Of a stretch of 6,731 nt of DNA, positions 1 through 5,614 are shown piece after piece; the first letter of the stretch is position 1, and each line of letters opens with the position of its first letter. The position numbers and the translations under genes were made by a program. Below the pieces are notes generated by a model that did not search any database, was not told the DNA's origin, and saw nothing but the letters and a program-made list of their open reading frames with translations. Source of the stretch: CALMFG01 sp963666035 (GTDB lineage Bacteria > Bacillota > Clostridia > Christensenellales > CALMFG01); assembly GCA_963666035.2 (NCBI GenBank), contig CAXXJI010000021.1, forward strand, positions 1-6,731. The letters are read 5' to 3'.

Positions 1-2
1 CC

Positions 3-275
3 ATTGAAAAAGGCATCCGAAATATAACCGATAGAACTATCATGGATATCTGTCGTGAGTTTAATGTCAACGAAAAATGGCTGAGAACTGGTAAAGGAGA
101 GATGTTCGTCCCGATGGGCGATGACTTTGAAACACTCCTTGCAAAATACGCCGGAGATCTATCGGACAATATGAAGAACATGATTAAAGCACCACTAAAA
201 ATGCCCAAAGAAAAAAGAGCCATCTTTGATGAGCTCCTTGATGAGATTGTAAAGCAGAATGGTCAAGACCGTTAA
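3..275 (+). CDS. XRE-family phage repressor, C-terminal part (5' end outside window)
   Basis: The reading frame is open from the first complete codon at position 3 and ends at TAA 273-275, giving 90 visible residues, so the true start lies left of the window. The visible start contains DRTIMDICREFNVNEKWLRT followed by GKGEMF. This is the segment that closes the helix-turn-helix domain of Bacillota phage XRE/CI-type repressors, where 'DICREFNVNExWLRTGxGEMF' is very characteristic. The recognition helix itself is missing. The remaining roughly 55 residues are charged and helical with no peptidase-like domain, so this is a short repressor and not a long LexA-like self-cleaving one, as far as can be seen. 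Its expected role is maintaining lysogeny by binding operators. The repeats at 410-447 are a candidate target. An internal ATG at 42 would cut the conserved motif and is not the start. Its stop codon overlaps the stop of the convergent gene at 272-391. Confidence 0.85.
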   Translation: MEKGIRNITDRTIMDICREFNVNEKWLRTGKGEMFVPMGDDFETLLAKYAGDLSDNMKNMIKAPLKMPKEKRAIFDELLDEIVKQNGQDR

Positions 276-391
276 TGCTTTGGGCGTATCATGCCAATGA
301 TATAGTTATATATCTGTTGTAGTTCCGGCTTGGTTCGTCTGCCAAGCAGCATGATAATGAGTTTTTTGATTTCGTCTTTGGTCTTGTCCAT
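272..391 (-). CDS. 39-aa small helical protein, convergent with the repressor
   Basis: On the minus strand an ATG at 391-389 opens a 39-codon frame ending at TAA 274-272. A perfect AGGAGG (397-402) sits 5 nt before it and a consensus promoter lies about 60 nt further upstream, so this is much better supported than most frames of its size. The product starts MDKTKDEIKKLIIMLLGRR and ends IYNYIIGMIRPKH. It looks like one or two amphipathic helices: basic and acidic at the N-terminus, with a hydrophobic stripe and an aromatic IYNYII segment. There is no signal peptide and no convincing membrane span. I do not recognise a named family. Short proteins of this helical type do occur beside XRE regulators in Bacillota mobile elements (general recollection, not a search). 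Its gene overlaps the repressor stop by 3 nt, and any readthrough transcript would be antisense to the repressor. A modulator of the repressor or of the lysis-lysogeny decision is possible but is only inference. Confidence 0.72.
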   Translation of the reverse strand: MDKTKDEIKKLIIMLLGRRTKPELQQIYNYIIGMIRPKH

Positions 392-396
392 GATAT

Positions 397-402
397 CCTC
401 CT
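397..402 (-). promoter_or_regulatory. Strong ribosome binding site of the 39-aa gene
   Basis: The plus-strand CCTCCT reads AGGAGG on the minus strand, a perfect anti-Shine-Dalgarno match, 5 nt before the ATG at 391. It is the strongest SD in the window and decides both the start and the reality of the small gene. Confidence 0.8.
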
Positions 403-409
403 AGGTACA

Positions 410-447
410 TTATGCGAACATTCATTCTTTATGCGAATTATTGTTCT
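410..447. repeat. Two contiguous 19-bp direct repeats with imperfect dyads; likely operator pair
   Basis: Units 410-428 and 429-447 lie head to tail and match at 14 of 19 positions. Both begin TTATGCGAA and end TTCT. Within each unit is an imperfect dyad of form CGAAY-N4-RTTCT (415-428 and 434-447). The second dyad, CGAAT-TATT-GTTCT, is reminiscent of the Bacillota LexA/DinR box (CGAAC-N4-GTTCG) but does not match it fully. Spacing of 19 bp puts the two sites on nearly the same DNA face. They cover the expected start of transcription of the leftward promoter at 449-477, so a bound protein would block it. Likely binders are the repressor encoded at 3-275 or host LexA. The repeat is seen directly; the operator role is inferred. 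Confidence 0.5.
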
Positions 448-448
448 T

Positions 449-477
449 ATTTTAACCCTGTAAGCGTTGGGTGTCAA
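449..477 (-). promoter_or_regulatory. Consensus sigma-A-type promoter reading left
   Basis: On the minus strand, TTGACA (477-472) is followed after exactly 17 nt by TAAAAT (454-449): a perfect -35, a one-mismatch -10 and ideal spacing. Transcription should begin near 442, inside the paired repeats, and give a leader of about 50 nt before the 39-aa gene. Unless terminated, the transcript would continue antisense into the repressor gene. Confidence 0.68.
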
Positions 478-480
478 GGA

Positions 481-510
481 TTGATATAAAAAAGTCGTTT
501 CTTGATATAA
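481..510 (+). repeat. TTGATATAA direct repeat, 21-bp period
   Basis: The 9-mer TTGATATAA occurs at 481-489 and 502-510, exactly 21 bp (two helical turns) apart, with a related TTGATAAATAA directly after at 511-521. The repeat lies upstream of the four-gene operon and overlaps its promoter candidates. It may be an activator or repressor site, or it may simply reflect repeated promoter-like AT-rich sequence. Confidence 0.35.
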
Positions 511-530
511 TTGATAAATAACTGTAATAT
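502..530 (+). promoter_or_regulatory. Candidate promoter of the four-gene operon
   Basis: TTGATA (502-507) is followed after 17 nt by TAATAT (525-530), a moderate sigma-A-like promoter. This would start transcription near 537-540 and leave a leader of about 35 nt before the ATG at 574. An alternative is TTGATA (481-486) with TATAAT (506-511), but its 19-nt spacer is long. A further TATAAT at 530-535 has no well-placed -35. The region is so AT-rich that the exact choice is uncertain, but it is the only intergenic space before the operon. Confidence 0.4.
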
Positions 531-573
531 ATAATAAAACTGTGTTTCAAAGCTGATTGATTATGAGGTCAAT

Positions 574-2835
574 ATGTCTAAGATTCCATTTACCGTAGAT
601 TCAAACACAGCGCGTCTTATCGGCAATGAAAACGTATCCAAGCTTGATGGTGCTATTTTTGAGTTAGTCAAAAATTCGTATGATGCAGATGCAACAACAT
701 GCATTGTGTACTTTGACGATAAAACTTCAACTTTATACTTGGCAGACAATGGAATAGGAATGACCAAGTCAATAATTGAAAACCATTGGATGACTATTGG
801 GTACTCTGAAAAAGTGAAGAACTTTCATTCCCCTAGTGGTAGGATTGCCACTGGAGCAAAAGGTATTGGAAGATTTGCGCTTGATCGAATTGCAAAAGCC
901 TGCTCAATGTATACTGTTACAAGAGGAAGTAGATTAGTATGGAGCGTATATTGGGATGATTTTTTGCCCGGAAAAAAAATTAATGAGGTGTTTGCCAATC
1001 TTGAGTCAGTTGAACAAAATTATACTGAATTTTCAAAAGATTCTTCCAATTCTCTTTTCTTAGAGCTGCTTAGCAAGAATTTTAAAACCGGTACCATTTT
1101 CAAACTTAATAAGCTTAACGACTCTTGGAATAAAAGCACTATTGAAAATATCCGAAAATACCTATCATCTCTTATGCCTCCAAATATCAGTGAATCATTC
1201 AAGCTTTATTTTCTTGATAATTCGACTGATAATGAATCTTCTGCACTCTCGACAAACAACGACAATTTTGAATATGACTATAAAATATCCTTTAAAGTTA
1301 ACAAAGCTGGAAAAGCTCGGATATCTATTTTTCGAAATGAATTCGATTTTAAAGCCAAAGAAAAAGAAATCTTAAAAGGTGCCGAGTTTTCGCAATCAGA
1401 TGAGAAATATTTCAACGGCAGTCCCATCGAGCTAAATAAAACCTTATCTCATATGTTTGGATTAAAAGAAGGGGAAAACCCGATAGGCGAGTTTAGTGGC
1501 GAGTTGTATTTCTCTAAAATTCGAAGGGCTTCAAAAGGAATTCGTGAGCGGTTTTATTATAAAGACTTTTTAACTGCAAGAAACTATAGTGAAGATTTCG
1601 GCGGTATTAAGATTTATCGTGATAATTTTAGAGTTCGTCCGTATGGTGACCCGAATTCCTCAGGGTACGATTGGCTTTTACTTTCAAATAGGCGGAGTAA
1701 GCAGCCTGCTGGTATCGCCCATCCAACGGGGGCTTGGCGAGTTGATTCCGGGCAAATAATCGGTTCTGTTTTTATTTCGCGATTAATTACTAGCTTGAAG
1801 GATCAAGCAAATCGAGAAGGCATAATGGAATCAAAAGAATTTTCATTATTCAGACGGTTTATTATTCAAGTAATTCAAGAATTTGAAAAAGATAGACAGT
1901 ACGTATGCCGAAAATTGGATGCATATTACAAGCTGAGCCACCCTACTGAAAAAATCGAAAAAGAAATCAAAGAAAAATCAAGAATCGCTGAAAGCGAAAA
2001 CTCATCGGGTAATGCTATATCTGACTCTACTAAAAACTCCGTAAGTGCTTCGGACGCTCAAAAAGTAATTGACAGTAAGGAAACAAAAATCCGAGATTTG
2101 GAGGATGAAAACCGCATTCTTAAAATATTAGCAACTACAGGTATTCTCGCGAACCAGTATATGCATGAAATAAAAGCAATTGCACATAACCTCAGTTTGA
2201 AAATTATTAATGCTAAAGAGTGTTTAGAAATTGATAATGATCCTATCGGTGCTTATGAATCGATCGAAGGTGCCAATACGTTACGGAAAAGCTTTTCTTC
2301 TTGGTTTGAAGTCACTTTAGATTCAATCACAAAAGATAAGAGAAAAAGAATAAATGTCAATATTGAAGAATCTATAAACAGCTTAATGGCTGCTTGGAGA
2401 CATGCATTTAAGAATAGGGAAGAGTTGAATTTTACTTTTAATATGAAATCAAATGAAAAAATGTTCAGATGCTATGAAAGCGATATCGAGTTAATTATTA
2501 ATAATTTAATAGCAAATAGCATTTCTTCTTTTGAAAGCAATCCTGTCCCTCAGCAAAATATAATCATAAACGCGCAAATAGTTGAGAAAAACTTGCTAAT
2601 CGAATACTCGGATAATGGAATTGGTTTGTCTACTGCTTACAAAGAGAACCCTTCGGCAATATTAGAAGCCTTTGAATCAAATAAATGTGATGACAACGGA
2701 AATATTATTGGTACCGGAATGGGTATGTGGATAATAAACAGTACCATAAACAACTACAAAGGCATGATCGATCTTAATGAAAATACCAAGGAGAAAAATG
2801 GCTTTCATATTAGTTTTGGTTTAAAGTCATTTTAG
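574..2835 (+). CDS. MORC/Hsp90-like GHKL ATPase fused to a C-terminal histidine kinase
   Basis: This 753-aa predicted cytoplasmic protein has two complete GHKL ATP sites. The N-terminal one (about 1-120) shows N-box ELVKN (30-34), DNGIGM (58-63) and glycine-rich GAKGIGR (94-100), as in Hsp90, MutL and MORC proteins. It is followed by a transducer-like part with GGIKIYRDNFRV (343-354), YDWLLLSNRR (365-374) and DQANREG (410-416), all typical of bacterial MORC-like 'ATP-binding proteins'. A Ser/Asn/Lys-rich linker (about 470-500) and a coiled coil (about 501-520) lead to a kinase core. That core has H-box HEIK (531-534, phospho-acceptor His531), N-box INNLIANS (642-649), DNGIGL (680-685) and GTGMGM (713-718). 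There is no transmembrane or recognisable PAS/GAF sensor domain, so the MORC-like half is the probable sensor. The ATG at 574 has GAGG (565-568) 5 nt upstream. It is first in the operon, 7 nt before the receiver gene, its probable phosphotransfer partner. Domain calls are firm; the defence role is inferred. Confidence 0.88.
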   Translation: MSKIPFTVDSNTARLIGNENVSKLDGAIFELVKNSYDADATTCIVYFDDKTSTLYLADNGIGMTKSIIENHWMTIGYSEKVKNFHSPSGRIATGAKGIGRFALDRIAKACSMYTVTRGSRLVWSVYWDDFLPGKKINEVFANLESVEQNYTEFSKDSSNSLFLELLSKNFKTGTIFKLNKLNDSWNKSTIENIRKYLSSLMPPNISESFKLYFLDNSTDNESSALSTNNDNFEYDYKISFKVNKAGKARISIFRNEFDFKAKEKEILKGAEFSQSDEKYFNGSPIELNKTLSHMFGLKEGENPIGEFSGELYFSKIRRASKGIRERFYYKDFLTARNYSEDFGGIKIYRDNFRVRPYGDPNSSGYDWLLLSNRRSKQPAGIAHPTGAWRVDSGQIIGSVFISRLITSLKDQANREGIMESKEFSLFRRFIIQVIQEFEKDRQYVCRKLDAYYKLSHPTEKIEKEIKEKSRIAESENSSGNAISDSTKNSVSASDAQKVIDSKETKIRDLEDENRILKILATTGILANQYMHEIKAIAHNLSLKIINAKECLEIDNDPIGAYESIEGANTLRKSFSSWFEVTLDSITKDKRKRINVNIEESINSLMAAWRHAFKNREELNFTFNMKSNEKMFRCYESDIELIINNLIANSISSFESNPVPQQNIIINAQIVEKNLLIEYSDNGIGLSTAYKENPSAILEAFESNKCDDNGNIIGTGMGMWIINSTINNYKGMIDLNENTKEKNGFHISFGLKSF

Positions 2836-2842
2836 GTGAATT

Positions 2843-3472
2843 ATGAATCTAAAAATCGGTTTTATAGATGACGATACACACATATTAGCCACCTATAAAA
2901 AGAGGTTTGCGCGTAGATTAATCGACATGGTCTATTTAGACACAATTGCAGATCATTCAGATTTAGATGAATGGCTCTTGAAAGAACAAATATGTTGTGC
3001 TCTTGTTGACTACAAGTTAAACTCGGCTTTTATGGGAGAAAACGGAACAGATATGGTAGCTTATATAAACAGCATAGTCCCTGATTTACCATGCGTTTTA
3101 ATTACCAATTATACTTCAGATGCAAAAAAAAGTCATATGATGATAGATCAATTAATTATAGAGCGGGACTTACTACTATCTGATGATTTGTCTGAAATCA
3201 TTACTATGATACAACACTGGTGCGCCGTTTTTGAAAACAGAAAACAAAAACGTTATGAAGAGTACAAACTATTATTAGATAAAAAGAAGAGCGAGCAATT
3301 CAACTCAGCAAAGCTAGAAGAACGTTTTTTGGAATTGTATAAATTGCTTAGAGCATATGGTGATATTGATGATTTGCCATTGGATCTGCTAACTAGTGCA
3401 ACATCAAAAAAGATGGATGCTTTAATCTCTAACGTTAACAGTTTAATAGAAAAATTTGAGCACGGAGAATAG
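2843..3472 (+). CDS. Response-regulator receiver protein without DNA-binding output domain
   Basis: This is a 209-aa protein. Residues 1-125 fit a CheY-like receiver, with the acidic pocket DDD (9-11) after strand 1, the phospho-acceptor in ALVDYKLN (Asp56), and the conserved Thr in VLITNY (Thr88). The Lys normally found about 20 residues later is not apparent. The corresponding stretch reads IIERDLL (105-111), so Arg108 may replace it, and the usual 'GA..yl.KP' signature is absent. Residues about 130-209 are highly charged and helical, probably coiled coil, and contain no helix-turn-helix. The partner is therefore more likely a protein (kinase, HNH or methylase) than a promoter. The start ATG 2843 has AGGTGA at 2834-2839, which includes the end of the upstream TAG stop; the gap between genes is only 7 nt. 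Its natural donor is His531 of the preceding protein. The exact link to the nuclease is inference. Confidence 0.82.
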   Translation: MNLKIGFIDDDTHILATYKKRFARRLIDMVYLDTIADHSDLDEWLLKEQICCALVDYKLNSAFMGENGTDMVAYINSIVPDLPCVLITNYTSDAKKSHMMIDQLIIERDLLLSDDLSEIITMIQHWCAVFENRKQKRYEEYKLLLDKKKSEQFNSAKLEERFLELYKLLRAYGDIDDLPLDLLTSATSKKMDALISNVNSLIEKFEHGE

Positions 3473-3473
3473 T

Positions 3474-4067
3474 ATGAAAGTTCATGGAGATAAATCAATT
3501 AGTCGGCGATCTAATATTGACTGTAGAAATAACTACCAGTTATATAGAGATGAATTAAAAGAAGACTTCCAAGATATTTGCGGATATTGTGGTAAACCTG
3601 TAGTAATTTCGAGGAGAGATTTTGAAATTGACCACTTTATTCCTCACGATACGGCTCCCGAATTAGAAAATGAATATAATAATTTAGTGTGGTCATGTAA
3701 AACATGCAATCGAAAAAAATGGAGCCATTGGCCAACTCATGATAAACATAGGCATCATGATGGGCAGAAAGGATTTGTTGATCCAGCTACAGATGAGTAT
3801 AATATGCATATGGAGCGTATTGAGACTGGTCAGATTATTGGTAAAACACGTGTCGGAGAATACATGTGTATTCAAGCTTTTAAATTCCCACTCCGCCCAA
3901 TGGAAGAAGTGTATAAAGCAACATGTCTTTATGAACAGAAGGATAGACTTAAAAAAATGATTGATTCAGCAAGCGAAAATAAAAACAAATATAAACTCTT
4001 GTTAGATTTTTTTAAAATAGATGCTCAACTAGACGATTTATTCAATTATCTCTCAGGTCGTGAATAA
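3474..4067 (+). CDS. HNH endonuclease with CxxC zinc pairs
   Basis: This is a 197-aa protein. Its core is a Cys4 HNH (beta-beta-alpha-metal) nuclease fold: CGYC (36-39), FEIDHFIP (50-57) with catalytic His54, NLVWSC (70-75) with Asn70, then CKTCNRKK (75-82) with Asn79. The two CxxC pairs should bind structural zinc and His54/Asn70/Asn79 should form the metal site. All key residues are present, so it is predicted to be an active DNA nuclease. Residues 83-105 are His-rich (WSHWPTHDKHRHHD). The C-terminal 60 residues are helical and of unknown role. The start was set at ATG 3474, with GGAG 6 nt upstream, 1 nt after the receiver stop. A TTG at 3456 in frame would add six residues but lacks a good SD. 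It overlaps the methyltransferase by 1 nt (TAATG). Placed between receiver and methylase, it is the likely effector or restriction subunit of the operon. Confidence 0.85.
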   Translation: MKVHGDKSISRRSNIDCRNNYQLYRDELKEDFQDICGYCGKPVVISRRDFEIDHFIPHDTAPELENEYNNLVWSCKTCNRKKWSHWPTHDKHRHHDGQKGFVDPATDEYNMHMERIETGQIIGKTRVGEYMCIQAFKFPLRPMEEVYKATCLYEQKDRLKKMIDSASENKNKYKLLLDFFKIDAQLDDLFNYLSGRE

Positions 4068-5602
4068 TGGGCGATAAAAAAGCTGAAGGCGCTTTCTATA
4101 CTCCGCATTCACTTGTTAAGTATATGGTTGAGTACATATACAACAACTATAGTCCTGCAAGTGTGCTTGAGCCCTCTTTCGGAGATGGAAGATTTATAAA
4201 TGAATTATCTAAATACGCGGAAAATATCACAGGCGTTGAAAAAAACACTGTAGCTTTTAAAAGTTATAAAAGAACAAATAGTATAGATGATTTAAATAAG
4301 GATGACTTTATTCACTTTGCTTTGAACTGCGATAAACAGTTCGATCTGATAATTGGCAATCCTCCATATATAAAAAAGTCTCGCTTGCCAGACAGTGCTC
4401 GAAAAAAATCAAGGAAGCTTGCTGAGAAATATAACTTACCTGAAAGTGTTCTTCAAAACATATGGGTATCTTTTATTCTTGCCTCAATGAGTCTGCTCAG
4501 TCCTAATGGTTTAATTTTCTTTGTTTTACCTTTCGAGTTTCTTCAGGTTCATTATGCCGAAAAACTAAGGACTTTTTTAGAAATTCAGTTCAATACTATC
4601 GAGATTATTACCTTCGAAAAAAGAATCTTTGAAGAAGTAGAGCAGGATGTTTGCTTAGTTTTACTAAAAAAATCTAATGCAGTCCCAATAATAACATATA
4701 CAACAATGCAAGATATTGAATCCCAGAAAGTTATCAGCACAAGCGAAATAAAGAGAAATAAGCCTCTTGCTAAATGGTCAAATTCAATATTAAATGATGA
4801 TGAGATTGAGTTGCTTGAGAGTCTAGCATTAAAATATCAAAATGTTAATACCTTTGGAGAGACAGCGCCGGGTATTGTAACTGGAGCAAACAGCGTTTTC
4901 ATTATTCCAAAGTCAAAAGTAACTGCAACAAACAGTGAAGACTATGTTATTCCAGTGATTAGAAAGAGTTCTTATTTACCTCCAGGCTTATTTTTGAATC
5001 AGGAAATCATTCAAGAACTCTCAAAGGATGAGCAAAATATCTGGTTACTATCTCTATCTTCAACTAATGCCCAAGAATTCCCAAAGGAATTAACCTCATA
5101 TATAAAAGATGTTGAAGAAAAAAAATTGAATACTGGCTACAAATGCAAAAATCGCAATAGATGGTATGATGTTCCAATAGTAAGCAAGGGTGAAGTTCTT
5201 TTTTTTAAAAGGTTTCACAAGCTCCCAAAATTAATAGTAAATACAGCAAATGTCCACTCAACTGATATCGCATACTGCACCAGATTTCATGAGACCTATG
5301 ACCCTGCATCATATGTTTTCTGTTTTTATAATTCTCTAACTTTGGCTATGTGTGAATTTAAAGGCCGATTCTATGGTGGAGGGGTTTGTGAGCTAGTTCC
5401 GTCAGAATATAAGAGTCTTTGTATTCCATATTCGAAAATAGATGAAAAGCACATTTCAAAACTAGATAACATGTTCAAGAAAGGAAAAACACCATCAGAA
5501 ATTATTGCTTTCGTTGATAGTATTGTCTTTAAAGAAGTAGATTCTGATGTATTATTTAAACTTAAGGAAATTCGAGAAAAATTTTTAACGCGAAGACTAT
5601 AG
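4067..5602 (+). CDS. N6-adenine DNA methyltransferase, gamma class (Eco57I/TaqI-like)
   Basis: This is a 511-aa protein predicted to transfer a methyl group from S-adenosylmethionine to adenine N6 in a specific DNA site. The order of motifs is gamma-class: motif X GAFYTP (8-13), motif I LEPSFGDGRF (34-43) for AdoMet binding, and motif IV NPPY (98-101) for catalysis. The C-terminal half looks like a target-recognition region of the TaqI/Eco57I type: PGIVTGAN (268-275), YKCKNRNRWYDVP (358-370) and GGGVCELVPSEY (437-448). At 511 aa it is methylase-sized. A fused Type IIG restriction-methylase would be nearer 900-1200 aa and would carry a nuclease domain, so cleavage must come from another protein, most simply the HNH next door. 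ATG 4067 overlaps the HNH stop, suggesting translational coupling; AGGT at 4055-4058 is its SD. It most likely protects self DNA from the operon's nuclease. The recognition site cannot be read from sequence. Confidence 0.88.
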   Translation: MGDKKAEGAFYTPHSLVKYMVEYIYNNYSPASVLEPSFGDGRFINELSKYAENITGVEKNTVAFKSYKRTNSIDDLNKDDFIHFALNCDKQFDLIIGNPPYIKKSRLPDSARKKSRKLAEKYNLPESVLQNIWVSFILASMSLLSPNGLIFFVLPFEFLQVHYAEKLRTFLEIQFNTIEIITFEKRIFEEVEQDVCLVLLKKSNAVPIITYTTMQDIESQKVISTSEIKRNKPLAKWSNSILNDDEIELLESLALKYQNVNTFGETAPGIVTGANSVFIIPKSKVTATNSEDYVIPVIRKSSYLPPGLFLNQEIIQELSKDEQNIWLLSLSSTNAQEFPKELTSYIKDVEEKKLNTGYKCKNRNRWYDVPIVSKGEVLFFKRFHKLPKLIVNTANVHSTDIAYCTRFHETYDPASYVFCFYNSLTLAMCEFKGRFYGGGVCELVPSEYKSLCIPYSKIDEKHISKLDNMFKKGKTPSEIIAFVDSIVFKEVDSDVLFKLKEIREKFLTRRL

Positions 5603-5614
5603 GGACTCTTAAAA

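Noticed and set aside
289..477. 62-codon minus-strand frame overlapping the 39-aa gene
   Set aside because: It is in a different frame, has no good SD, would start inside the -35 of the leftward promoter, and its composition is Arg/Ser-rich like a shadow frame. The shorter frame at 272-391 has all the expression signals.
3456..3476. TTG start six codons upstream for the HNH gene
   Set aside because: The ATG at 3474 has GGAG at good spacing and follows the receiver stop by 1 nt. The TTG start would overlap the receiver gene and has no clear SD.
574..4067. Detocs-like system
   Set aside because: The kinase-receiver-effector logic is similar, but the effector here is an HNH nuclease with a methylase rather than a nucleosidase-type effector, and the kinase has an extra MORC-like ATPase.
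3474..4067. Septu (PtuA/PtuB) from the HNH protein
   Set aside because: The HNH motif is similar in style, but no SMC/ABC-type PtuA ATPase is present. The ATPase here is GHKL-type.
5514..5545. Integrase promoter inside the methylase 3' end
   Set aside because: TTGATA at 5514-5519 has no acceptable -10 at 16-18 nt, so I do not call it.
4067..5602. BREX PglX or a fused Type IIG restriction enzyme
   Set aside because: The protein is only 511 aa, with no nuclease domain, and none of the other BREX genes are in the window.
5600..5614. Intrinsic terminator between methylase and integrase
   Set aside because: I found no GC-rich stem followed by a T-run. The only near-dyad (AAGACT/ACTCTT) does not pair properly.
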